Assembly (NCBI GenBank): GCA_021825785.1 | Contig: JAKAGP010000057.1 | Coordinates: 1 to 8,114, forward strand | Origin: Nitrospirota bacterium | GTDB taxonomy: Bacteria; Nitrospirota; Thermodesulfovibrionia; Thermodesulfovibrionales; JdFR-88 | Reading direction: 5' to 3' | DNA: 8,114 nucleotides | Part shown: positions 1 to 6,839 of the stretch, piece after piece | How positions within the stretch are numbered: position 1 is the first letter of the stretch | Layout: each line of letters begins with the position of its first letter | Translations under genes and position numbers: made by a program | The notes under the pieces: model-generated | What the model was told of the DNA's origin: nothing | The model's database searches: none | The model's input: the letters and a program-made list of their open reading frames with translations, nothing else

Positions 1-848
1 ACGGTTCAACGGACAATACGGCCGCTCTGATCAAGGCCTTTAAAGACAGCAGGATAAAATATGTTTACCAGGAGAACAGGGGCATATTCAGGCTTGCGGG
101 AACTTATAACCGGGCGGTCGGGATGGCGAAGGGCAAGTTCATAGCGATCCTGGAAGGAGACGATTTCTGGCCGGATAATAAATTAGAAGCACAATTGCCG
201 CTTTTTGGTTCCGGATGTATTTTGTCCTGGGGATCTGTCCGCATGACCGATAAGAACGGAAAGCCTATCGGCATCAAACCCGCCTGCGGCCGGAAAGCGC
301 CGGACCTGAACGGTAATCCGTTTAATTACCTAATCAAATCCAATATTATTCCTGCGGTTTCGGTAATGGTCAGAAAAGACGCTCTTCTGGCCGTTGGCGG
401 GTTCCAGCAAGTGGCAGGTGTGCCATGTGTGGATTATCCCACATGGCTTACCCTTGCCGGGAAGGGGAGATTTTGCTTCGGCAATTGGATATTGGGCTGT
501 TGGAGGACACATGATTCGCAGGTCACCTCAATGCAATGGGACACCGATGTAGTCCGGAAAATGAACGGCTATCGCTTGTCCGTATTTGATAACCTCGGTC
601 CGGAACAAAGAAAAGAATTAAACCTTTCCAGGGAAGATGTTTTAAAAAATAACAGAAAGCTGATGGCCTACAATAATTTCAGGCAGGGACGGATAGAGCT
701 GCTGAGATCGAACCGGGAAAAAGGCCGCTCCTTTATGAAGGAATCTTTGAGGACCGGGACGGTGAAGCTCAGGGTCCGATCGGCTTGGGGCATTTTGTCC
801 AGCTACATCCACATGAACATCGACTCCGGTACGAAAACAAGCGATTGA
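1..848 (+). CDS. Family 2 glycosyltransferase, 5' partial
   Basis: Transfers a sugar from a nucleotide-sugar donor, probably to a growing lipid-linked glycan on the cytoplasmic side. The frame is open from the left edge: from base 3 it reads GSTDNT, the typical GT-A motif after the first strands (usually DGSTDNT). The true start is therefore outside the window, and the ATG at 123 is internal. About 281 residues are visible. Counting from base 3, EGDDFW at 51-56 supplies the metal/nucleotide-binding DxD-type acidic pair. A VDYPTW segment near 143-148 sits where GT2 enzymes carry the acceptor/catalytic-base acidic residue. CWRTHDSQVT near 166-175 matches the common (Y/W)R-x-H-x-x-S-x-T element after it. 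No membrane segment is seen, so it is a soluble or peripheral enzyme. The stop TGA (846-848) lies 5 nt before the methyltransferase start. GC is about 49%, lower than the genes that follow. Family is secure; the sugar is unknown. Confidence 0.92.
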   Translation, partial: GSTDNTAALIKAFKDSRIKYVYQENRGIFRLAGTYNRAVGMAKGKFIAILEGDDFWPDNKLEAQLPLFGSGCILSWGSVRMTDKNGKPIGIKPACGRKAPDLNGNPFNYLIKSNIIPAVSVMVRKDALLAVGGFQQVAGVPCVDYPTWLTLAGKGRFCFGNWILGCWRTHDSQVTSMQWDTDVVRKMNGYRLSVFDNLGPEQRKELNLSREDVLKNNRKLMAYNNFRQGRIELLRSNREKGRSFMKESLRTGTVKLRVRSAWGILSSYIHMNIDSGTKTSD

Positions 849-851
849 AGG
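847..851 (+). promoter_or_regulatory. Possible ribosome-binding site GAAGG for the methyltransferase
   Basis: GAAGG overlaps the TGA stop of the glycosyltransferase and lies only 2 nt before ATG 854, which is short. A purine-rich AGGGAAGAA at 874-882 also precedes an in-frame ATG at 884, so the start is not settled between 854 and 884. Confidence 0.4.
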
Positions 852-853
852 TC

Positions 854-1714
854 ATGGATGAGCAGACATTCATCAGGGAAGAAATGCTGGGGATTCTTCT
901 GGAGAAATGGAAAAACAATGGGGATTGCATGTCTGCGGAGAAATTCAATAAATTCATTGATTACAAGCTCCGGATGCAGGAGTTCCAGGACAGGCTTATC
1001 CGGCGGATTTGTATGTATGAAAATATAGTCTCCAAAAGGGTGCTGGATGCGGGTTCGGGAGAGGGGGGGCTGGTAGTGGCCCTTAATCTGAGGGGGTGCA
1101 TGGCAGCGGGCGCGGACATCAAGGAGGACAATATCAGGATCTCTAAGCTGCGTGCCCGCCTGGAAGGGCTCCCTGAAAATATTTTTATCCACTGTGACGC
1201 CTCGGGACTGCCTTTTGAGGACGGTTTTCTTGACATGGTTATCATGAACGAAGTCCTGGAGCACGTCGCCGATGTGCAGGCCACGATGAAAGAGGTGGCT
1301 AGGGTATTGAAAGAGGGAGGGCTCTTTTTTGCCCGCGTCCCTAACGCCCTGTGGCCTTTCGAAGGGCATGTGAACCTCTGGTTCCCTCATTGGCTGCCGT
1401 CACCCCTGAGGAGATCCTATGTCAGGGTTTTCCGGCCGCGAAAAGGATATGAATCCTGTTTTCTGGATGATATACGGTATCACGATCATCGCGGATGGAA
1501 AAGGGAAGTCGCCCCTTTTTTTAGACAGATGCTCTCTAACGCAGTACTTTATGAAAATCTCATGGAAGGGCTCATATCCGGGCTCATGGGAAGGCCCGTG
1601 GCCGGCCGCCAGGGCCTCTTCCGGCGTTGCGCAAGCCGGGGGCTGGACCTCATCAGGGAATCCAGTGTGATGGACGTCCTGTCGCCCACAACTTACCTGG
1701 TGGCGCGGAAATAA
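854..1714 (+). CDS. Class I SAM-dependent methyltransferase (Methyltransf_11 type)
   Basis: Predicted to move a methyl group from S-adenosylmethionine to an unknown acceptor, most likely a sugar or intermediate of this glycan pathway. From ATG 854 it is 286 aa. An N-terminal helical stretch (1-60) precedes the Rossmann fold. Motif I DAGSGEG is at 65-71 and the strand-2 acidic residue in GADIK at 86-90. CDASGLPF at 114-121 is the adenine-side loop, DMVIMNEVLEH at 127-137 the post-I/motif IV region, and EGGLFFARVPN at 154-164 the strand-5 region. These are the hallmarks of small-molecule and glycan methyltransferases. Residues 165-286 form a basic C-terminal extension, probably for substrate recognition. 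An upstream in-frame ATG at 785 would overlap the previous gene by 64 nt with nothing family-like in the added 23 residues, so I prefer 854; ATG 884 is also possible. It is 5 nt after one gene and 10 nt before the next. O-, N- or C-methylation cannot be told apart here. Confidence 0.92.
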   Translation: MDEQTFIREEMLGILLEKWKNNGDCMSAEKFNKFIDYKLRMQEFQDRLIRRICMYENIVSKRVLDAGSGEGGLVVALNLRGCMAAGADIKEDNIRISKLRARLEGLPENIFIHCDASGLPFEDGFLDMVIMNEVLEHVADVQATMKEVARVLKEGGLFFARVPNALWPFEGHVNLWFPHWLPSPLRRSYVRVFRPRKGYESCFLDDIRYHDHRGWKREVAPFFRQMLSNAVLYENLMEGLISGLMGRPVAGRQGLFRRCASRGLDLIRESSVMDVLSPTTYLVARK

Positions 1715-1718
1715 GGAA
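1713..1718 (+). promoter_or_regulatory. Ribosome-binding site AAGGAA for the first GT4 gene
   Basis: AAGGAA overlaps the TAA stop of the methyltransferase (1712-1714) and lies 6 nt before ATG 1725. This good match and spacing fix the start of the downstream glycosyltransferase. Confidence 0.75.
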
Positions 1719-1724
1719 CAAAAA

Positions 1725-2930
1725 ATGGGGAAAAAACCAAGAATAGGAATGGTCTTTGCCGGGATGCCATTGACGAAATACGGGGAGCAGTACTTTTGCC
1801 GGGCCTCTATTTTCAATATGCTGCGCCATGCTCCTCAGTTTCTGGATATCGAGCTGCTGTGTCCTGTCATGGAAGGGCCCGTCCTGGAAGCGGGCTGCGA
1901 AGGACACAGCGTGGAGCTTGCCGGGATGGTGGTGCATCCACTTAGCGGCTGGACATCCGGGCTTGATCTTTACGCCCGGAAGTTTATGAGGATCGTCTTC
2001 CAGATGTTTTTGTTATTTGGCCGCGAATCGGGGCGGTGGGATGCCGTCGTTATCATAGATCCTGATCCTCTTGGTCATGTGGCCTATCTTCTCGCCAGGG
2101 CATTGCGAAAGAAATGCATCCTCTACCTGAGGGGCGACGACTTTTTCGAATTACTTGACCGGAACCGGGCGGGGGGCAGGAAGGTGCTTGCGGTGCTTTG
2201 GTGCCGGGTCCTGCGCTTTTCCATCAACCGGATGCTCAGGCATTGCGCGGGTGTGGTGACCGGCAGGGCGCTGTTCGAACGGTACCGCTCCGCGGATCCA
2301 ATACTCTATTACGCCTCCGCGGTGAGCGAGGCACAGATCGCGCAACGTCAAAAGGGTAAATCCCGTGCCGGGAAGGCGGCCATCCGGCTGCTCATGGCCG
2401 GTTATCTGGCGGAGTATAAGGGATACGATATCGCCATCGAGGCCATAAGGCTTCTTAGCGAACGTGGGCAAAAAAACTCCATACATCTGGATATCGCTGG
2501 GACGGGGCCGGATGAGGGAAGACTGCGCGCATTGGCCGTAAACGCGGGCGTTGCGGCGGTGGTGAGTTTCCGGGGTTTTGTTCCCTACGGCGGGCGGCTG
2601 TTCGATCTTTATGCCGGGGCGGATGTGTTCCTTTTGCTGTCCCGGAGCGAGGGGACGCCTAAAGTGGTCCCGGAGGCATTTTCCTTTGGCTTGCCCGTGA
2701 TCGCGTCCGGGGTTGGCGGGGTCCCTGATATGGTAAATGATGGGGAAAACGGAATACTTCTTCCGGCGCTCACCGCCCAGGCTTTATCTCTGGCTTTAGA
2801 GAGACTCATTGACTCGCCAGGAGAGCTTGTCCGGCTCTCGGAGGGGGCATTCCGGTCCGCCGGGCGTTATTCCATTGAGAGACAGCTGAGAGCCGCAATG
2901 CATGAAGCGGGCATGAGATTATGCCATTGA
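1725..2930 (+). CDS. Family 4 (GT-B fold) glycosyltransferase
   Basis: Retaining glycosyltransferase that probably adds one sugar to a lipid-linked oligosaccharide at the inner face of the membrane. It is 401 aa, a normal length for the family. The N-terminal acceptor domain (about 1-200) contains DPDPLGHVAY (112-121) and a YLRGDDFFE segment (134-142). The C-terminal donor domain starts around RLLMAGYLAEYKG (221-233), where the usual GRL is GYL but the lysine-glycine pair is kept. IAGTGPDEGRL (257-267) and SFRGFVP (281-287) follow. The diagnostic E-x7-E motif is E309/E317 in SEGTPKVVPEAF, then GLPVIASGVGGVPD (322-335), which contacts the nucleotide. All expected donor-site elements are present, so it should be active. 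It starts 10 nt after the methyltransferase with a good ribosome-binding site, and its last 10 nt overlap the deacetylase gene. Donor and linkage are not predictable. It is a distant paralogue of the last gene in the window. Confidence 0.95.
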   Translation: MGKKPRIGMVFAGMPLTKYGEQYFCRASIFNMLRHAPQFLDIELLCPVMEGPVLEAGCEGHSVELAGMVVHPLSGWTSGLDLYARKFMRIVFQMFLLFGRESGRWDAVVIIDPDPLGHVAYLLARALRKKCILYLRGDDFFELLDRNRAGGRKVLAVLWCRVLRFSINRMLRHCAGVVTGRALFERYRSADPILYYASAVSEAQIAQRQKGKSRAGKAAIRLLMAGYLAEYKGYDIAIEAIRLLSERGQKNSIHLDIAGTGPDEGRLRALAVNAGVAAVVSFRGFVPYGGRLFDLYAGADVFLLLSRSEGTPKVVPEAFSFGLPVIASGVGGVPDMVNDGENGILLPALTAQALSLALERLIDSPGELVRLSEGAFRSAGRYSIERQLRAAMHEAGMRLCH

Positions 2931-3733
2931 CGGTGCTGAATTACCATAGTGTGCGCAATAACGGCGAACTGCCGCTGTCGGTGGCAGTCCGGTCGTTCCG
3001 GTGGCAGATGCAGCACATAGCCAATAAAGGATACAGGTGCGTTTCCCTAGAGGAGGGTTTTTACAAAGAAAATGGAAAAGACAGAAGGACCATACCGCTG
3101 ACCTTTGATGACGGCTATCTGGACAATTATACGGAGGCTTTCCCCATCCTTCTGGAATTGGGCTTTACCGCAACGTTCTTCGTGACAGCAGAATTCATCG
3201 AACACAGGATAATCCCCTGGCACAAAAGGCCGGGACAAGGTGAGGCCATGAGCTGGGGCAACCTGCGCGAAATGGCCAGGGCCGGCATGCGCGTGGGTTC
3301 CCACACGCTCAGCCATTCAAGGCTTTCTGAAATTCCCGCGGCTGAGGCCATGCGGGAGTTGGTGGAGTCCAGGGTGATGATAGAGCAGCGTTTGGGGGCG
3401 CAGGTGCTTTCGTTTGCCTATCCTTCGGGGGACTTCACAAAGGAGGTCATGGGGATGGTTCCGGAAGCGGGTTATGCGATGGCTGCGGCGCTTGCGCTGC
3501 CCCCGGGCCTCATGGAGGACCGCTACTCCATACCGCGCATGGGCATAAGCGTCCGCGATGGCCGGTGGCGGTACAGGCTGAAGATTTCCGGGGCGTTTTG
3601 CCCAATGCCGGTTCAGCAAATGGTGAATTTCCGCCAGAGGTTTTTCAATGGAACGAAAATGAAAAAGAAAATGGAAAAACTTGAAAATGCACAAAAAATG
3701 CACCGTAACGGCAAGATACGGGGGGAATCATGA
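2921..3733 (+). CDS. NodB-homology polysaccharide deacetylase, apparently cytoplasmic
   Basis: Carbohydrate esterase 4 family metal-dependent deacetylase, expected to remove an N- or O-acetyl group from a sugar. It is 270 aa. The start LTVLNYHSV (3-11) is the usual first strand. Motif 1 TFDDG is at 61-65, with D63 as likely catalytic base and D64 as metal ligand. Motif 2 SHTLSH gives the metal ligands H128 and H132, and FAYPSGDF (165-172) is motif 3. All key residues are kept, so activity is expected. SWGNLREMARAGMRVGSHT-like sequence at 111-129 is typical of deacetylases in exopolysaccharide clusters. No signal peptide or membrane helix is visible, so it probably acts inside the cell on a lipid-linked or nucleotide-linked precursor, as NodB does. 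The C-terminal tail (244-270) has seven Lys and two Arg and is A-rich at DNA level; it may bind membrane or simply be disordered. ATG 2921 overlaps the preceding gene by 10 nt; the stop overlaps the next start (ATGA). Confidence 0.95.
   Translation: MPLTVLNYHSVRNNGELPLSVAVRSFRWQMQHIANKGYRCVSLEEGFYKENGKDRRTIPLTFDDGYLDNYTEAFPILLELGFTATFFVTAEFIEHRIIPWHKRPGQGEAMSWGNLREMARAGMRVGSHTLSHSRLSEIPAAEAMRELVESRVMIEQRLGAQVLSFAYPSGDFTKEVMGMVPEAGYAMAAALALPPGLMEDRYSIPRMGISVRDGRWRYRLKISGAFCPMPVQQMVNFRQRFFNGTKMKKKMEKLENAQKMHRNGKIRGES
3720..3733 (+). promoter_or_regulatory. Ribosome-binding site and ATGA stop-start overlap
   Basis: A G-rich GGGGGGA (3720-3726) lies just before ATG 3730, and that ATG shares bases with the TGA stop of the deacetylase (3731-3733). 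The layout is classic for translational coupling by terminating ribosomes and favours ATG 3730 over the in-frame ATG at 3742. Confidence 0.7.
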
Positions 3734-5217
3734 AGAAACCGATGAAAATAGTGCTTGTAAATCCGGAAGACATAAGGCGCAGGAAACGGATGTCAGAGCA
3801 GACGCCTTTTGCCGGGCTGGCTTTTCTTGCCGCCTATGCCGGGAAGTGTTTTGGGAATGATATAGATGTGGAGATCATCGAGATGCTGCCGCAGCGGTAC
3901 GGCATTAAGGATGTAGCAAGCCGCATAAGGGAGACCGGGGCAACTCTATGCGGCATTACGGCCAAGACCTACAACTATCCTTTTTCTCTGGAGGTGGCGG
4001 AGGCCATCAAGGCGGCCTCACCAAAAACCCTTGTGATTTACGGAGGGGCCCACGCGACGGCGCTTCCCCATGATGTTGCACGTGAAAAGGCGGCGGATGC
4101 GGTGATCAGAAGTGAAGGAGAGCAGGTTTTCAATAATGTCATAGAGAACCTGTTAGCCTCCAGGCATCCTTTCCGGGGTGTAAACGGAGTTGTTTATTCA
4201 GATGGCGGTGAAATAGCGGACAACGGGAATGAGGAGCTCATTCGGGACATTGACACAATTCCTACCCCTGATTGGGGGAAATACTACGACCTGGATCTTT
4301 ACGACCGCTATTATGACCGGTTCACAGGGAAACACCATCTGCTGCTGCCGGTTTTCGCTTCCCGCGGCTGTCCCTATGGCTGCCAGTTCTGCCAGCCTGT
4401 ATTGTCCAGGAAACACCGCGCCCGTCCGGTCAGCAGCGTGCTGGACGAGGTGCAGTACCTTCATGACAGATACGGGATCAGCCGGATCTACTTTGAAGAT
4501 TCGATATTTGGTATACGGAAAGAGTGGTTCCTGGAGTTCTGCTCCGGCTATAAGGAGCGGGGCCTGCACAATATGGTCAAGTGGGGCTATGAGACCAATG
4601 TGAACAATATCGATCTTGAGCGTACCCGGGCCGCCAGGGACGCGGGATGCGTCTACGTATATTTCGGGATGGAATCTGCTTCCGATACCGTATTGCAGCA
4701 CCTTGGCAAGCGGGCGACCAGGCAGAAACTCTCGGCGGCCATCGCAATGGCAAAGGCCGCGGGCATTCGGGAAGTTGTGGGGAGCTTTATTTTCGGCTTG
4801 CCATACGAAAACAGCGATACCGCCGGGGAGACCATCGATTTTATTCGCAGTTCAAGCCTGGACGGGGTCAATATCAACCTGCTTGACGTCTATCCCGGCA
4901 CGGAGCTGCACGCTATGGTGGAGAACGGCCAGGGAGGCATACAGTGGATACCCGGGAAGAAGGACAAGTGGGACGCCTGCGGCAGGACGCTTGTGAAAAC
5001 CATCGTGAACGATCTCGATACGGAGGAGAAGCTGGAGGCCCTCTATCTGAAAACACTGAGGATCGTACATGACAAGTACCGGAAAAGCCCATATTCCTAC
5101 TTAAGGCAGATACTGAGCCATCTCCTTTATTACTCGATGCACAATCCTGAAAAATTAAGGCAGTCGATGCGCCATGCCATGGCCGCGTACTTTCCGGAGC
5201 GGTTCAGGCTGAATTAA
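3730..5217 (+). CDS. B12-binding-domain radical SAM protein
   Basis: Predicted iron-sulfur enzyme that cleaves S-adenosylmethionine to make a radical and also binds cobalamin. Many relatives (class B radical SAM methylases) methylate unactivated carbons; others do ring or oxidation chemistry, so the reaction is unknown. It is 495 aa, normal for the family. The N-terminal Rossmann-like cobalamin domain (about 5-145) has KIVLVNP (6-12), GITAKTYNYP (75-84) and YGGAHATALP (104-113). The base-off DxHxxG motif is not visible, which is common in this class. An EGEQ segment (129-132) precedes the radical SAM barrel. The cluster motif is C214-x3-C218-x2-C221 in SRGCPYGCQFCQ. Further barrel landmarks are IYFEDSIF (253-260), YVYFGMESAS (309-318) and GSFIFGLPYE (351-360). 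The helical C-terminus (about 405-495) resembles the extension of this family and probably helps bind substrate. It overlaps the deacetylase by 4 nt, so it is likely made with the glycan enzymes and may modify a sugar or lipid carrier (inference). Confidence 0.94.
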   Translation: MKKPMKIVLVNPEDIRRRKRMSEQTPFAGLAFLAAYAGKCFGNDIDVEIIEMLPQRYGIKDVASRIRETGATLCGITAKTYNYPFSLEVAEAIKAASPKTLVIYGGAHATALPHDVAREKAADAVIRSEGEQVFNNVIENLLASRHPFRGVNGVVYSDGGEIADNGNEELIRDIDTIPTPDWGKYYDLDLYDRYYDRFTGKHHLLLPVFASRGCPYGCQFCQPVLSRKHRARPVSSVLDEVQYLHDRYGISRIYFEDSIFGIRKEWFLEFCSGYKERGLHNMVKWGYETNVNNIDLERTRAARDAGCVYVYFGMESASDTVLQHLGKRATRQKLSAAIAMAKAAGIREVVGSFIFGLPYENSDTAGETIDFIRSSSLDGVNINLLDVYPGTELHAMVENGQGGIQWIPGKKDKWDACGRTLVKTIVNDLDTEEKLEALYLKTLRIVHDKYRKSPYSYLRQILSHLLYYSMHNPEKLRQSMRHAMAAYFPERFRLN

Positions 5218-5364
5218 AATAGCCGCCCTTCAGTTTGAAAATAAAAAAATAAAAAACAATTCAGAGATTAAAAAAATTCTGCCGCCCTCAAATCTTTTTC
5301 TTTTCTGTATCCATGTGGAAGTGGAATTTCCTTCCGGACACATAACCAGTGGACCAATAGCCAA
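5218..5364 (+). other. AT-rich intergenic spacer, possible promoter or processing region
   Basis: This 147-nt gap is the largest sure break between genes here. Bases 5231-5280 contain only 8 G/C in 50 (84% AT), with A-tracts, against 50-65% GC in neighbouring genes. A TTGAAA at 5235-5240 resembles a -35 box, but no convincing -10 box follows at 16-18 nt, so no promoter is called. GCCGCCCT occurs twice (5222-5229 and 5281-5288), flanking the AT-rich core. I see no strong GC hairpin followed by a T-run, so no intrinsic terminator. It contains no credible gene; the longest frame is a continuation upstream of the next CDS without a good start. Confidence 0.55.
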
Positions 5365-6801
5365 ATGAGCACAAACGGTTTTCGGATAAACGCGCGTTTA
5401 AACCGGATTGACCGGACGATGGCTGGCGCGGGCGCCCTTGCCCTTGCGGCGGTTTTCGGCATGATGGCTTCCGGGCCCCGCTTTTTGCTGGTGATCCTGC
5501 CAGTCTTTCTTTGCCTTCTCGTGCTGCGGGACCTCAGGTACGGCGTGTTTCTCTATCCTCTTTTCTATCTGTTTGATTCCTTTGCCATCCCGTTCATAGG
5601 GTCACCGCCAAAGCTTCTATCTCTGCTCATCCTGTTCTGGTTTTTCGTGAAGGGGGCCTTCGAGAAAAGGGAGGCACCGTCCGGCAATAGGATCTTGGGG
5701 GTGGTTTATGTTGCTTTCATGTACGCCGGAGTGATCTCAATGGCCCACAGCCCGCTTGCGCTCAAAAATGGGCTGCTGGCCCTGCAGAGCATATTACTCA
5801 AAGGACTGCTGGCCTATATCGTATTCAGGATAATCTCTACCAGAAGGGACCTCCATACCTGCTTTAATTTTTATTTCGTCATGCAGGCGGCGCTCATGAT
5901 CCTTGCGTGTTTTCTTATCTTTTACTACAGGCAGCCATACATACTTAGAATGTACCAAACCAATTTCCGGGGAGTTCCCATATATTTCCAGGGAGCGCCC
6001 ATAAATTTCTGGGCCGATAAATTCCCTCTCCTGAATTTGACGCTGATACAGTTCCCGAACATTGTGGCCAGGGCAATGCTGGTGGGCCTGCCTTTTCTGG
6101 CATTTTTTGTGAGGACATCCAGGGGACGCCGCCGGTTGATTTATCTCATTGGGTTCGTCCTTAGCTGTGCCATGATTTTCGTGACTTTTTCCAGGTCCGG
6201 GATATTGACTCTGGCCCTCTCCGCCCTCCTTATGGCGCTCAGGTACAGAAGTAGAAAAATGGCCGCCCTTTTTATTGTTTTTGCCATTATCGGGGGATGT
6301 CTGGTGATAAACAATGCCGAATTTGACAACAGGTTTGAGGACATTACGACGGGGCATTACCAAAAGGAGCTGAGGTACGACATACTGATCGCCTCCTGGG
6401 AGACGTTCAAGAGGTATCCCCTTTTGGGCGCCGGTCCCGGAAGCCAGGAATACGAGATAACGAAGCGTCTGGGCCTGGCCACAGAGCATACCGGGCATAA
6501 CCTGATAATGAACATCCTCATGGAATACGGGATAGCAGGGCTGACCTGTTTTCTCGCGCTCTGCGCAGTATTGCTTAAGAGGCTTTTTTCTGTTGAAAGG
6601 CTCATGTGCGATGAGGAGGGCATACTGCTGGCCCGGGCCTTCCAGATAATGTTTATAACCTTTTTGTTCGCCAGTCAGTTTGCCCCCACCCTAAACGATA
6701 ATCACCTGTGGTATTTCGTGGGGCTGGCCCTCGCCTTTCAAAAGATCGCCAAGGTGGAAGGGGGCGGAGGCCGTCCGTACGAAATGCTTCAAAGCGCATA
6801 G
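5365..6801 (+). CDS. O-antigen ligase/polymerase family membrane protein (Wzy_C/WaaL-like)
   Basis: Multi-pass inner-membrane protein expected to join undecaprenyl-linked glycans on the periplasmic face, either as a Wzy-type polymerase or a WaaL-type ligase; sequence alone does not separate these. It is 478 aa with roughly 12 hydrophobic segments, among them about 21-57, 62-98, 111-127, 168-187, 232-250, 256-292, 298-315, 385-403, 425-443 and 447-460. A basic cytoplasmic N-terminus (NGFRINARLNRIDR, 4-17) fits inside-positive topology. The family signature region is seen: VTFSRSGIL (273-281), then the large external loop (about 316-384) with LLGAGPGSQEY (353-363), and finally H375 and HN 378-379 in the segment leading into NILMEYGIAGL (383-393). 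This resembles the conserved loop histidine region of WaaL. ATG 5365 has a poor ribosome-binding site (AGTGGA about 11 nt upstream); ATG 5419 (residue 19) is an alternative just before the first helix. It follows the AT-rich spacer and precedes the last glycosyltransferase. Confidence 0.93.
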   Translation: MSTNGFRINARLNRIDRTMAGAGALALAAVFGMMASGPRFLLVILPVFLCLLVLRDLRYGVFLYPLFYLFDSFAIPFIGSPPKLLSLLILFWFFVKGAFEKREAPSGNRILGVVYVAFMYAGVISMAHSPLALKNGLLALQSILLKGLLAYIVFRIISTRRDLHTCFNFYFVMQAALMILACFLIFYYRQPYILRMYQTNFRGVPIYFQGAPINFWADKFPLLNLTLIQFPNIVARAMLVGLPFLAFFVRTSRGRRRLIYLIGFVLSCAMIFVTFSRSGILTLALSALLMALRYRSRKMAALFIVFAIIGGCLVINNAEFDNRFEDITTGHYQKELRYDILIASWETFKRYPLLGAGPGSQEYEITKRLGLATEHTGHNLIMNILMEYGIAGLTCFLALCAVLLKRLFSVERLMCDEEGILLARAFQIMFITFLFASQFAPTLNDNHLWYFVGLALAFQKIAKVEGGGGRPYEMLQSA

Positions 6802-6839
6802 CGGCGCGGCCTGTAAGAACCAGTGAAAAAGTCGGGAAA

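Noticed and set aside
785..853. Start of the methyltransferase at ATG 785
   Set aside because: It would overlap the GT2 gene by 64 nt and add 23 residues without family character; the ATG at 854 gives the usual tight junction.
1063..1069. G7 run at SAM motif I as a phase-variation switch
   Set aside because: Runs of seven G are expected about once or twice by chance in 8 kb at this composition, and the tract is short for a contingency locus. There is no evidence of length variation.
803..1390. 195-codon minus-strand frame across the methyltransferase
   Set aside because: It is a shadow of the SAM motif-bearing frame, with no domain-like sequence.
4198..4701. Minus-strand frame and two plus-strand out-of-frame frames (4229-4603, 4616-4996) inside the radical SAM gene
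   Set aside because: All overlap the catalytic barrel of a convincing gene, have odd composition, and show no motifs.
5235..5263. Sigma-70-type promoter starting with TTGAAA
   Set aside because: The hexamer at the right spacing (about 5258-5263, AATTCA) is a poor -10 match, and AT-rich DNA yields such hits by chance.
5315..5340. Imperfect inverted repeat around GGAATTTCC as an operator or terminator
   Set aside because: Only a short core (GGAA-T-TTCC) pairs cleanly. The outer arms mismatch and no T-run follows.
5794..6498. 234-codon minus-strand frame within the ligase-family gene
   Set aside because: It is antisense to a clear membrane protein, low in hydrophobic pattern and rich in Gly, Pro and Lys, with no motif or ribosome-binding site of note.
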